From NCBI RefSeq assembly GCF_900112705.1, contig NZ_FOMR01000002.1, positions 355,360-419,359 of the forward strand: a DNA stretch of 64,000 nt, in the 5' to 3' direction. Each line of letters opens with the position of its first letter. Positions within the stretch are counted from its first letter, which is position 1. This DNA is from Lentibacillus persicus. GTDB lineage: Bacteria; Bacillota; Bacilli; Bacillales; Amphibacillaceae. The notes under the pieces are model-generated. The model saw only the letters and a list, made by a program, of their open reading frames with translations, had not been told where the DNA came from and made no database searches. Positions 10,057 through 18,382 of this stretch are shown in pieces. The translations under genes and the position numbers were made by a program.

Positions 10057-10102
10057 TATAATTAAGAGAAACTTCATTCAGCAGAGCGCTTTTCCCTCTG
10101 AA
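10057..10102 (+). promoter_or_regulatory. Possible ytpI promoter with hairpin leader
   Basis: TATAAT at 10057-10062 is followed by an inverted repeat CATTCAG-c-AGAG ... CTCTGAATG (10073-10102) without a T-run. The -35 match (TTTCGA) is weak. The leader to the ytpI ATG is about 115 nt. Function of the hairpin is unknown. Confidence 0.3.
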
Positions 10103-10182
10103 TGTTAAACTTATCAGGCATTCAAGAACAGTTCCTTGTTTACCGGTATTGTTTAAATTGATGAACTACAGGAGTCGATCAC

Positions 10183-10479
10183 ATGATTATTTTTCCTATT
10201 ATTATTGTACTGTCACTTGTTTTCTGGGTTTATTACAAAGTCGCCATTTTAAAGACCGATGATGGTTTGACCCAAGCTTATTTTAACGCAAAATCCCGTG
10301 TTTGTCTTGGGAGTTTTATTTTCTTTTTCGCCATTAACCAATATATATTTTATGAAACAAGGCTGTCTTTATTTGTCGGCATCATATTTTTGATTTTCGG
10401 CGGCACGCATTTATATTCCGGAATCAAAGAGACGAAGCACTATAGACGTGAGTGGAGACGATTAAACCCGCAACAATGA
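10183..10479 (+). CDS. ytpI: YtpI-like membrane protein
   Basis: A 98-aa protein with three hydrophobic stretches (about 2-20, 42-58 and 62-80) and a short basic C-terminus (HYRREWRRLNPQQ), typical of the YtpI family, whose function is not known. The ribosome site is AGGAG before the ATG. It lies between nrnA and ytoI as in B. subtilis, which supports the name. A strong terminator follows. Confidence 0.8.
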   Translation: MIIFPIIIVLSLVFWVYYKVAILKTDDGLTQAYFNAKSRVCLGSFIFFFAINQYIFYETRLSLFVGIIFLIFGGTHLYSGIKETKHYRREWRRLNPQQ

Positions 10480-10509
10480 TCTTTGCTATTAATTGAGTCA
10501 ATCAAAGAG

Positions 10510-10570
10510 GGTTGGGACAAAAGCGTTTTCGTTAAGGAAAACCCAATAATGTCCCAACCTTTTTTTTATG
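10510..10570 (+). terminator. Terminator between ytpI and ytoI
   Basis: GGTTGGGACA (10510-10519) pairs perfectly with TGTCCCAACC (10550-10559), followed by eight Ts. The loop is about 30 nt and contains a smaller AAAAGCGTTTTC region. It lies between convergent genes. Confidence 0.85.
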
Positions 10571-10615
10571 ATAAAAATTCTGTTGCTTCTAACCTTCGCA
10601 AATAACGGCCCTATT

Positions 10616-11923
10616 CTACTTGTCGATCAGCTGTGCCATCAGCAAACCTTTCCCTACCATCTTTTTACCATTATAAACTTCAACGTCCATCTTGGCGTAT
10701 ATCCGACCTGCTTCAAGTATGTTCGGTCTGATCGTCAACTGACTGTCGATTTGGACAGGCTTCAAATAATAAACCGTCAAGTTTTCTACAACCAGGTCAC
10801 CCTTTTTGTAATGACGCAGGATCCGGCTGCTCGCTTCCGTTATCAAAGCTGTAAACACACCATTTGACAACGTACCGAGTTGATTTGTCATCTGAGGGGT
10901 CACTTGCGCGTGAAAAATTGTGTCATCTTCCTCAGAAGGTAACAGATTGCTGGAAACGATGTCATCAATCGTTTCACCGGTTTGTGGCTGCCGCTGAATC
11001 TGCTGCAGCGCCTTCAATACATCCTGCCTGGATACAACCCCTTTCAGTTTGTTGGAATGATCCACAACTGGCACGACTTCAATCCCTTCCCAAACCATCA
11101 TGTGGGCAACATAAGCCAGCGAAGTCTTCTCCTGAGCAGCAATAGGGTGTTTGGTCATAATTTTTTCGACCGGCATGGTCATATCTTTGCCAATCACATC
11201 TTTTGAAGTGATCATGCCAACGACACGTTCCTTCGCATCGACAACCGGATACCTGGTATGTGTCGACTGTTTATTTAGTTCATACCAGCGTTCAAGTTTG
11301 TCTTTCGTGTATAAAAATAACGATTCATCATATGGTGTATAGATGTCACCAATAAACACAATTTCTTTTTTAATAAGCTGATCATAAATCGCTCTGTTAA
11401 TCATAGCAGCAACGGTAAACGTGTCATAGCTTGTAGACATAATCGGCAGTTCTTTCTCATCCGCCAGTTGTTTAATTTCACCATTCGTGTCAAAACCGCC
11501 TGTAATCAAAACGGCTGCACCTTCGTTCAATGCCAATTCGTGCGCCTTGACCCGGTTACCAACAATAAGCAGTGAACCGGCCTCAGTGTAGCGCATCATA
11601 GCGTCCAGTTGCATAGCTCCAATAACGAATTTATTCAACGATTTATGAAGACCTTTACGTCCCCCAAGTACTTGGCCATCCACTATTTTAATAACCTCTG
11701 CAAATGTGAGCCGTTCAAAATTTTCTTTCTTTTTCCGTTCAATACGGATCGTGCCGACACGTTCGATGGTACTGACGATCCCCTGGTTTTCTGCTTCTTT
11801 AATGGCACGATACGCTGTTCCTTCACTAACGTCCAGTGTTTTGGCAACTTGTCTGACCGAAATTTTGTGACCGATTTCCAGCGATAATATATGTTGTAAT
11901 ATTTGTTCGTGTTTCGTAGCCAT
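10616..11923 (-). CDS. ytoI: Multi-domain CBS/DRTGG/hotdog regulator YtoI
   Basis: Four parts can be read in order: a winged helix-turn-helix (about 5-70, with ISVRQVAKTLDVSEGTAYRA), a DRTGG-type domain (about 80-185), a pair of CBS domains (about 195-310) and a C-terminal hotdog/thioesterase-like domain (about 320-435, with MTNQLGTLSNGVFTALITEA). CBS pairs usually bind adenine nucleotides, so the protein looks like a nucleotide- or acyl-sensing DNA-binding regulator; this is inference, and the B. subtilis homologue is not characterised. I favour the ATG at 11923 (GGTG six bases upstream); a GTG at 11932 is also possible. Confidence 0.88.
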   Translation of the reverse strand: MATKHEQILQHILSLEIGHKISVRQVAKTLDVSEGTAYRAIKEAENQGIVSTIERVGTIRIERKKKENFERLTFAEVIKIVDGQVLGGRKGLHKSLNKFVIGAMQLDAMMRYTEAGSLLIVGNRVKAHELALNEGAAVLITGGFDTNGEIKQLADEKELPIMSTSYDTFTVAAMINRAIYDQLIKKEIVFIGDIYTPYDESLFLYTKDKLERWYELNKQSTHTRYPVVDAKERVVGMITSKDVIGKDMTMPVEKIMTKHPIAAQEKTSLAYVAHMMVWEGIEVVPVVDHSNKLKGVVSRQDVLKALQQIQRQPQTGETIDDIVSSNLLPSEEDDTIFHAQVTPQMTNQLGTLSNGVFTALITEASSRILRHYKKGDLVVENLTVYYLKPVQIDSQLTIRPNILEAGRIYAKMDVEVYNGKKMVGKGLLMAQLIDK

Positions 11924-12001
11924 TTGATTCACCGACTTTCAACTGTACTAGTCTTTAATCCTAACTATTATTATACAGTTGATACAGCGAAAGCTCAATG
12001 A

Positions 12002-12223
12002 TTAAGCCCTTTCACGGGTTTTGGATTTCTCCTGTTCCATAATCGGAGGTTCAGTCATTTGCAAAAGTGTTGCAAAATTTGCACCAATCACCAGTATAAG
12101 GAACCCGAGCCACACACCCCAAAAAAGGACTGCTTCCTGAATGATGGCCTCCGGTATAAATGGCCATGCGATGTATAGGAAAAAACCTGCCAACAATAAA
12201 CGTAAGATGGCATAATGCCGCAT
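12002..12223 (-). CDS. Small membrane protein, unknown
   Basis: A 73-aa ORF with two predicted membrane helices (about 4-24 and 31-52) and a charged C-terminal tail (EQEKSKTRERA). The ribosome site (GGGAGGCGATAT before ATG) is good. I do not recognise a family. It lies about 80 nt downstream of ytoI's start region on the same strand as ytoI and the prepilin peptidase, and may have its own promoter. Length and clear helices favour a real gene. Confidence 0.6.
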   Translation of the reverse strand: MRHYAILRLLLAGFFLYIAWPFIPEAIIQEAVLFWGVWLGFLILVIGANFATLLQMTEPPIMEQEKSKTRERA

Positions 12224-12291
12224 ACATATCGCCTCCCTGCTGTTAACTTATGAAATTAGCGAGGGATAAAGAACTTGCATAAGGGATTATA

Positions 12292-13053
12292 TTAGCTGAG
12301 AAAGTTAAAATACCACGCCACTATGGGCTCCCCGTAAAAATACGCCACAATAGCTGCAGCAGCAATATACGGGCCAAATGGCACCGGTTGTTTTCGATTA
12401 ATGATTTTCAAGGATAGCAGCACCACGCCCACAACCATTCCAAACACACTGGCTAGTAATAAAGTGAGCAATGTATTATCAAGTCCCAGCACAATTCCTA
12501 TAATTACAAAAAGCTTCATATCACCGCCTCCCATTCCTCCACGGCTGGCCAAAATGATTATAACGATGATTGCGCCTCCAGTTAAAGCCCCCATGATAGG
12601 AGACCACCAGGGTGTAAGCGGACTGACAATACGAATTAAAATAAAAAGAGGAAAAAAGAAAAGCAAAACGTTATTCGGAATAAGCATATAGCGCATATCT
12701 GAAACGAACACAATTACAAGCAGCGCTATTAATAATAATGCAGCGATTAATTCAATTTGCAGTCCCAGTTTTATGTAAGCGAAGGCAAAGAGTAAACCAG
12801 TTATAAGCTCAATGGCGGGATACATAATAGAAATGCCATGTTGACAGTGCCTGCACTTGCCTGACTGAAATATAAACGACAAAAGTGGGATTAGCTCACA
12901 CCATGACAGTTGATTTTTACAATGGGGACATATGGAGCGGTCAGCCGTAAATGGAAGTTTTTGCGGGGCACGTAACCCGACGACATTAAAGAAAGAGCCA
13001 AACACAAGGCCAAGCAGAAAAAATAGAAGGGTTAGAGTTAGATGAGGTGTCAT
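12292..13053 (-). CDS. comC: Prepilin peptidase (type IV leader peptidase, A24 family)
   Basis: Cleaves and methylates the leader of type IV-like pseudopilins; in Bacillaceae this is ComC, which processes the ComG pseudopilins of the competence DNA-uptake machine. The start at 13053 (AAGGAG eight bases upstream) gives 253 aa with several membrane helices. A zinc-type CPHC ... CRHC pair lies in the first cytoplasmic loop. Catalytic aspartates are seen in SDMRYMLIPN and in GGGDMKL. In B. subtilis comC is at another chromosomal place, so its position here between ytoI and ytkL is a difference, but there is no second candidate in the window. Confidence 0.92.
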   Translation of the reverse strand: MTPHLTLTLLFFLLGLVFGSFFNVVGLRAPQKLPFTADRSICPHCKNQLSWCELIPLLSFIFQSGKCRHCQHGISIMYPAIELITGLLFAFAYIKLGLQIELIAALLLIALLVIVFVSDMRYMLIPNNVLLFFFPLFILIRIVSPLTPWWSPIMGALTGGAIIVIIILASRGGMGGGDMKLFVIIGIVLGLDNTLLTLLLASVFGMVVGVVLLSLKIINRKQPVPFGPYIAAAAIVAYFYGEPIVAWYFNFLS

Positions 13054-13130
13054 TTTAATACTCCTTATTAAATTTTGATACAATTCGTGAAGTTATTATA
13101 GCACGGTCCACACCTAAAAACGACAAAAAA

Positions 13131-13163
13131 ATAAAAACGTGAGCACGCCGGCTCACGTTTTTT
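13131..13163 (-). terminator. Terminator of ytkL
   Basis: AAAACGTGAGC and GCTCACGTTTT flank a six-base loop, with T-runs on the minus strand after it. It overlaps the ytkL stop. Confidence 0.85.
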
Positions 13164-13164
13164 A

Positions 13165-13845
13165 TTATAATTCGACTGTTTCCCCAATCTTCATTGGCTT
13201 GCCTTCACCGGTTTTTACCTTGGAAGCAAATGCTTCAGCATCCTGTTCGATTACCGGGAATGTATTGTAATGAACCGGAACGACAGTCTTGGCATTAATC
13301 CAATCGCTGGCAATAAGGGCATCTTCCGGTCCCATTGTAAAGTTATCTCCAATCGGCAGAAATGCAAGATCAATTTTGTTCATCTCACCGATCAGTTTTA
13401 AGTCACTGAACAACCCGGTGTCACCAGCGTGGTAAATCGTTTTGCCTTCAATTGTGAGAAGAATTCCGGCTGGCATGCCTGTGTAAATAATCGTTCCATC
13501 TTCTTCAGTATAAGATGAGCCGTGAAATGCCTGAGTGAGTTTCACCTTACCGAAGTCAAACTCATGCGCACCGCCGATGTGCATCGGGTGGGTATTCAGA
13601 CCTTTCCCGCCTAAATAGTTAGCCAGTTCATTCGGAGCAACGACAAGTGAATCATTGCGTTTAGCAATAGCCTCAGTGTCCCCGACATGGTCATTATGAC
13701 CGTGTGTCAACAGTATCACGTCTGCTTCGACTGATTCTGCATCGAGATCACAATCGTCTGTACCTGAAATAAACGGGTCTATTAAAATCTTATGATTGTT
13801 TGTTTCCACCCGAACAATTGAATGGCCATGATAAGATACTTTCAT
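13165..13845 (-). CDS. ytkL: UPF0173 metal-dependent hydrolase YtkL
   Basis: A metallo-beta-lactamase fold hydrolase of the UPF0173 family; substrate unknown. Metal ligands are visible in [11 protein letters not shown], the later YHAGDTGLF and PVHYNTFP. From the ATG at 13845, preceded by AAGGAGCG, the protein is 226 aa, the same as B. subtilis YtkL. An upstream extension to 13896 has no ribosome site. Single gene with its own terminator. Confidence 0.92.
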   Translation of the reverse strand: MKVSYHGHSIVRVETNNHKILIDPFISGTDDCDLDAESVEADVILLTHGHNDHVGDTEAIAKRNDSLVVAPNELANYLGGKGLNTHPMHIGGAHEFDFGKVKLTQAFHGSSYTEEDGTIIYTGMPAGILLTIEGKTIYHAGDTGLFSDLKLIGEMNKIDLAFLPIGDNFTMGPEDALIASDWINAKTVVPVHYNTFPVIEQDAEAFASKVKTGEGKPMKIGETVEL

Positions 13846-14008
13846 GTTTATCGCTCCTTTTATATATAATCTCCACGCTATACATTCGATAGACATGTTC
13901 CAAATTCCTTTACCCGCTTCGGCTTTTTTTTAATCATTAAAAGGATGGGTTTATGTAAAAAACGCTCAGATAAATAAATATCCAAACGTTTTTATGATTG
14001 AAATACAA

Positions 14009-14683
14009 TTAATCTTTGCCCATTTTCTTTTTCAGCTCGGCCAATTCATCATTAACCTTGCTATTATTTGTATTCAATCGTTCAAACGCTTTGTCCAGCG
14101 AACGGCTTTCATGTGAATAGTCCTCACTCGTGTCTGCCTCAGCTTCATACTGCAACACTTTTTCTTCCATCCGCTCAAATCCTTTTCTGGAATCATCACT
14201 GCCTATGGCTGACATTGTACGATTCATTTTTGTCTTTGTTTTTGCAGTTTCAGCCCGGGCCTGAAGCGCATCTTTTTTTAATTTCATCTGCTGATACTCT
14301 TTTTTCATCTCATCGAGTTTATGCTGTAATTCGCTCGTATCTTGGTTCGCCTGCTCCCACGACTCCTTCAGTAATTCAGCCTGATGTTCTAAATCAGCTT
14401 TATCTTCCAATGCGCGTTTTGCCAAGTCTTCATCATCAGCCTCTATTGCTTGCTCTGCCTGATTCTGACGTTTCTCCACTTTTGCCTGTGCATCATCAGT
14501 TTTTCGTTTAAGCATTTTCTCGTTGGCGACCTGTTTGGCAACTGCTGAATCGGCTTCCCGTATATCGCTTTCCATGTCACGCATATACTGATCAAGCATT
14601 TTCACCGGGTCTTCCGCTTTGTCAATCATCGCATTCAATTCCGAACCAACAACTGTTGAAACTCGCTTAAAGAACTTAAACAT
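14009..14683 (-). CDS. pspA: PspA/IM30 family membrane-stress protein
   Basis: PspA/IM30 (ESCRT-III-like) proteins bind damaged cytoplasmic membranes and preserve the proton gradient. The 224-aa protein begins with an amphipathic helix (MFKFFKRVSTVVGSELNAM) and is otherwise nearly all coiled coil, rich in E, K, Q and A, the family's hallmark. The ribosome site AAGGAGG is strong. It stands alone, so it is not part of a liaIH-type operon in this window. Which B. subtilis paralogue (PspA, LiaH or YdjF-type) it matches cannot be settled by eye. Confidence 0.88.
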   Translation of the reverse strand: MFKFFKRVSTVVGSELNAMIDKAEDPVKMLDQYMRDMESDIREADSAVAKQVANEKMLKRKTDDAQAKVEKRQNQAEQAIEADDEDLAKRALEDKADLEHQAELLKESWEQANQDTSELQHKLDEMKKEYQQMKLKKDALQARAETAKTKTKMNRTMSAIGSDDSRKGFERMEEKVLQYEAEADTSEDYSHESRSLDKAFERLNTNNSKVNDELAELKKKMGKD

Positions 14684-14925
14684 GGCTTAGCCTCCTTAGC
14701 AAAGCATTTATTAAAGTTTTCCGTTAAAAGCCTTCCTTATACAATACGGACAGCTCTAACAAAGGTTTCAAAAAACTTTTTTTCCCAACTACTGACCGCT
14801 CCGGAAAAACACTACGCTAGTCAGTCTTTACCACCATAATTATCCACTCATATCAACCATAGATGTTTGTGTTGACCCCAATTTGTTACAATAGAAAAGA
14901 TAACACTTTAAGTGAGGTGCTTGCA

Positions 14926-16023
14926 TTGACAAAAAGACTGGCATCACTGCACGAGAAATTAAAGGAACACAATCTCGACAGTATGTTAATTACATCTACA
15001 GCAAATTTTTATTATCTGAGCAACTATTATACAGATCCGCACGAACGTTTCATTGCTGTATATATCAGCAGATTTCACGACCCATTAATGATTGTACCCG
15101 CTTTGGAGAAAGATGATGCCAAAAAAGCGGGCTGGGCGTATGAATTAATCGCTTATGGTGATGATGAGAACCCATGGGAAAAATTTTACCAATTCTTAAA
15201 ACGTCACGATAAAATGCCGGAAACGATTGGGATGGAATATTCGCATTTGACATTGGATCGCTTTCAACAAATTAAGCAAATATTGCCTGAAGCTGTTTTT
15301 CAGGATGCAGGGGACATTTTATCCAGTTTACGCGTCATCAAAAGTTCAGAAGAATACAAATTGCTTAAAGAAGCTGCTGAATTTGCCGATTATGGTATTG
15401 AGACCGGTATAAAAGCTATAAAGGAAGGTACGAGTGAACTCGAAATAATTGCAAAAATCGAATATGAGCTGAAGAAGCAAGGCATCCGGGAAATGTCTTT
15501 TTCGACAATGGTGTTATCAGGCAGCAAAACAGCATCACCACACGGGACACCCTCAATGAAAATGATTGAAAAAGGCGACCTTGTACTGTTTGATCTGGGC
15601 GTCATTTATGAAGGTTATTGTTCGGATATATCCCGCACAGTTGCCTTTAACTCAATAACACCTGAACAGAAGTCCATTTATAATACAGTTCGTGAAGCCG
15701 AAACGAAGGCGATTGAATCATCAAAACCGGACACTGCTGTCAAGGATATTGATTTAACCGCCCGCAGCCATATAGAGGAAAAAGGCTACGGCCACTATTT
15801 CATTCATCGAATCGGTCACGGGCTGGGGATTGAAACACATGAATTCCCTTCGATGCATAGTGAAAATAAACTGCCAATAAAAAAAGGTATGTGCTATACG
15901 ATTGAACCCGGTATCTATGTACCTGGTAAAGGTGGGGTAAGAATTGAAGATATGGTCTTCATCTCAGACAGCGGCCCGGAAACACTGACAAAATTCCCGA
16001 AAGAACTGCAAATAGTGGATTGA
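14926..16023 (+). CDS. M24 family Xaa-Pro aminopeptidase/dipeptidase
   Basis: A creatinase-N domain (1-130) is followed by the pita-bread M24 domain. Metal ligands are in VLFDLGVIYEGYCSDISRT (two Asp), the HRIGHGLGIETHE histidine region, TIEPGIYVPGKGG (Glu) and the final GGVRIEDMVF (Glu). It would trim peptides with proline at position two. I chose the TTG at 14926 (GAGGTG seven bases upstream, 365 aa) rather than the longer frame from 14863, which has no ribosome site. It resembles B. subtilis PapB/YkvY in length. Confidence 0.92.
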   Translation: MTKRLASLHEKLKEHNLDSMLITSTANFYYLSNYYTDPHERFIAVYISRFHDPLMIVPALEKDDAKKAGWAYELIAYGDDENPWEKFYQFLKRHDKMPETIGMEYSHLTLDRFQQIKQILPEAVFQDAGDILSSLRVIKSSEEYKLLKEAAEFADYGIETGIKAIKEGTSELEIIAKIEYELKKQGIREMSFSTMVLSGSKTASPHGTPSMKMIEKGDLVLFDLGVIYEGYCSDISRTVAFNSITPEQKSIYNTVREAETKAIESSKPDTAVKDIDLTARSHIEEKGYGHYFIHRIGHGLGIETHEFPSMHSENKLPIKKGMCYTIEPGIYVPGKGGVRIEDMVFISDSGPETLTKFPKELQIVD

Positions 16024-16047
16024 CATTCTTTCCACCCAATGTGCTAA

Positions 16048-16083
16048 AAGCGGTCCACACATTAAGGACCGCTTCATTTTTTT
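16048..16083 (+). terminator. Terminator of the Xaa-Pro peptidase gene
   Basis: AAGCGGTCC (16048-16056) and GGACCGCTT (16066-16074) form a perfect 9-bp stem, followed by CATTTTTTT. Confidence 0.9.
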
Positions 16084-16122
16084 CAGCAGCTTCTCCTCAC
16101 ACTTCTAAATGTGATTAAAATC

Positions 16123-16881
16123 TTATCGATACCTGTTGATAACATCGATGCCGCCGGTAATTTCGAAAATAGAACCTGTTATCATATCAGAGTTTTGGTC
16201 ACACAAGTATAAAATTGCCCGTGCTATGTCCTCCCCGGTACCCGGTCTGCCAATCGGGGTTTTATCATCAGTCATTTTTCTGCTCTCTTCAATCTCAGCT
16301 TCTTTCATGTCCCCAACTATATTGCCTGGGCAAACCATGTTTGACGTAATTTGATTTTCAGCTTCTTCCAAAGCAATGGTTTTGGTCAATGACACAAGCC
16401 CGCTTTTAGCGGCTGCAAAAGCAGCACGATAAGGCCAGCCTGAGGCATTGTTCGCTTCTTGAAAACCATAGTTTATAATCCTGCCGAACCGCTGTTTTCG
16501 CATATGCGGAAGTATTTCCTTCAGTAAATAAAATACAGCATCCAAATTTCCATTAATCATCTCATGCCATTCTTCATCTGAATAGTCAAGAAGTTTCTTG
16601 CGTTCAAATACAAAGGGTCCTGCATTATTGATAAGATAATCAACGCCGCCATGTACGTCTGCAGCATTGTTGACTAAGTTTACGATATCGCCCTTTTTGG
16701 TCACATCGGTTTGTTCTATATGTAATAAATGGCTGTAGGCTTGAAATTCGTTTTGAACTGCTTCAGCTTTTTCAGCATTTTTGTGATAAGTCGTTGTAAC
16801 GTTGAAACCGGCTTCCAGAAATTTTTTGACCACTTGTTTTCCAAGCCCGGAAGTGCCGGCTGTAACCAGTGCGTGCCCCAT
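16123..16881 (-). CDS. ytkK: Short-chain dehydrogenase/reductase (YtkK-like)
   Basis: Classical SDR fold of 252 aa. The cofactor motif TAGTSGLGKQV lies at the N-terminus; NNAG follows near residue 85; the catalytic tyrosine region is GWPYRAAFAAAKSGLVSLTK, where a Y and a K are seen but spaced Y-x7-K rather than the usual Y-x3-K, so the catalytic tyrosine needs checking by alignment. It resembles 3-oxoacyl-ACP reductases, but with FabG elsewhere its substrate is unknown. Ribosome site AAAGGAGAGG. In B. subtilis ytkK is next to ytkL; here two genes lie between them. Confidence 0.85.
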   Translation of the reverse strand: MGHALVTAGTSGLGKQVVKKFLEAGFNVTTTYHKNAEKAEAVQNEFQAYSHLLHIEQTDVTKKGDIVNLVNNAADVHGGVDYLINNAGPFVFERKKLLDYSDEEWHEMINGNLDAVFYLLKEILPHMRKQRFGRIINYGFQEANNASGWPYRAAFAAAKSGLVSLTKTIALEEAENQITSNMVCPGNIVGDMKEAEIEESRKMTDDKTPIGRPGTGEDIARAILYLCDQNSDMITGSIFEITGGIDVINRYR

Positions 16882-16972
16882 CGATTAATCCTCTCCTTTA
16901 TTACAGTACATTTATTATAACTGAAGGCCTGTTGTGATTGGAATTATAACATATCAACCTGATTATAAGCTG

Positions 16973-17008
16973 AAAAACCCACCCGCCGAGGACATCGGGA
17001 GTGGGTTA
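16973..17008 (-). terminator. Terminator of the 50-aa gene
   Basis: On the minus strand AACCCACTCCCG pairs with CGGCGGGTGGGTT, followed by TTTTC. It lies 13 nt after the stop of the small ORF, which supports that ORF as a real gene. Confidence 0.75.
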
Positions 17009-17020
17009 TTCACTCGGCTG

Positions 17021-17173
17021 TCAATTCTTTTGATTATTATGCGTGTGGATGCTGCGATTGTTGGAAAGTTTGTCCTTATCCTCAATAACACCACTTTGAT
17101 AGCTTTCAAATAACTGGTTTCTTACAGCCGACACACCTTTTTCATCTTCAAACATTTTATTTTTCTTTGGCAT
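17021..17173 (-). CDS. Small hydrophilic protein (50 aa), unknown
   Basis: A short ORF reading MPKKNKMFEDEKGVSAVRN at its start, then a polar region with IEDKDKLSNNRSIHTHNNQ near the C-terminus. No membrane helix, no cysteine. The ribosome site (AGGTGAGG before ATG) is good and a terminator follows directly, so it is a self-standing transcription unit. I cannot name the family; small genes of this sort beside ytkK occur in B. subtilis (ytz genes), but I cannot confirm homology. Highly polar character and a sporulating host make a spore-expressed protein one possibility. Confidence 0.6.
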   Translation of the reverse strand: MPKKNKMFEDEKGVSAVRNQLFESYQSGVIEDKDKLSNNRSIHTHNNQKN

Positions 17174-17306
17174 GGAACCTCACCTCCACGCTTAGTATGT
17201 TCACATGAAAGACATAAAAAAGTAGTGCATCTTTCCATTTTTGGAAAATTTGATTGTCATTTCTTCTAAAAGGGTATTAATATAATAAGAAAAGGAGGGG
17301 AATACT

Positions 17307-17741
17307 GTGGATTTTGAATACAAACAAATTGTCGTTGCAGTTGATGGATCAGAGGCTTCGGAAAAAGCTTTCAAAAAGGCACTGGATATTGTGAAACGAA
17401 ACGATGCGCGCATGATATTGGCGCATGTGGTTGACTCGAGAACATTCGCTACAGCTGAAGCTTATGATCGGACACTTGCTGAGCGAGCGGAAGAATATGC
17501 CAAAGATCTGGTGGACAGTTACGTGGAAAATGCTAAAGCTGTCGGCGTAACAAATTTGGTAAGATGCATTGAATATGGGTCACCAAAGGTTAAAATCGCT
17601 AAAGACGTGGCAGGGAGTTTCAAGGCTGATTTGATTATTTGCGGTGCGACTGGTATGGGAGCTGTCGAGCGCTTCCTGATCGGCAGTGTTTCAGAGAGTA
17701 TAACCAGATATGCCGATTGTGATGTATTAGTTGTCAGGTAA
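17307..17741 (+). CDS. Universal stress protein, UspA family
   Basis: A 144-aa USP-fold protein. It starts with the family's beta-strand VVAVDGSEASEKAFKKALD and ends with the nucleotide-binding loop GATGMGAVERFLIGSVSE, matching the ATP-binding G-x2-G-x9-G-S/T pattern. Such proteins act in the cytosol under starvation or stress; the precise role varies. Start is GTG with a very strong AAGGAGGGG. Divergent from the 50-aa gene. Confidence 0.93.
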   Translation: MDFEYKQIVVAVDGSEASEKAFKKALDIVKRNDARMILAHVVDSRTFATAEAYDRTLAERAEEYAKDLVDSYVENAKAVGVTNLVRCIEYGSPKVKIAKDVAGSFKADLIICGATGMGAVERFLIGSVSESITRYADCDVLVVR

Positions 17742-17856
17742 AAGCCTCCTGCAAAAATCACACAATTCCCGATGAGATGGTATCAATGAAAAAGCGGCTA
17801 AGCTCACAGTATAGTGCTTTATGTGTTGAGAGCTTAGCCTTGGTTACGTGTGATTG

Positions 17857-18369
17857 TTACAGCAGATCCTTTTTAGCTTCATTGACGGTATGGACTAATT
17901 CTGGAATGATTAACTTAGTCATAGCTAATTTAACGGCTCCTGATGACCCAGGCGTTGCAAAAACCGGTGTGTGGTCAATGACACCTGCGATTGCCCGTGA
18001 TAAAATTGCCGAGGAGCCAATGTCCTCCTGGTAACTGAGCATGCGAAAGATCTCTCCGAAGCCGCTCATCTCTTTAGTGAGCATCGGTTTGACCGTCTCG
18101 ATGGTCACGTCCCGATAAGCAATGCCTGTTCCCCCATTTGTTAAGATAGCATTTATATTTGAATCTTTACAGCCATTCTCAATTTCTTTCTGTATAACTT
18201 CCTTTTGATCAGAAATTATTTTTCTGGCCTCAACTCGATGCCCCGCTTCTTCAAGAAGGTCCGCCATCAATTGCCCGCTTTTATCCGTGGCACTTGTTCG
18301 TGTATCACTGATTGTAATGATCATACAGTTTACAGGGGCTTTCCATTGTTTATGCTTCTGAACAGTCAA
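17857..18369 (-). CDS. moaB: Molybdenum cofactor biosynthesis protein MoaB
   Basis: MoaB/MogA fold protein that adenylylates molybdopterin for metal insertion. Motifs LTNGGTGIAYRDVTIE and the later TPGSSGAVKLAM are typical. From the TTG at 18369 (GGGGGAGG just upstream) it is 170 aa, the length of B. subtilis MoaB. It begins 13 nt after ackA on the same strand, so it is probably co-transcribed with ytxK-ackA, as in B. subtilis, although the functional link is unclear. No other moa genes are in the window. Confidence 0.92.
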   Translation of the reverse strand: MTVQKHKQWKAPVNCMIITISDTRTSATDKSGQLMADLLEEAGHRVEARKIISDQKEVIQKEIENGCKDSNINAILTNGGTGIAYRDVTIETVKPMLTKEMSGFGEIFRMLSYQEDIGSSAILSRAIAGVIDHTPVFATPGSSGAVKLAMTKLIIPELVHTVNEAKKDLL

Positions 18370-18382
18370 AATATCCTCCCCC

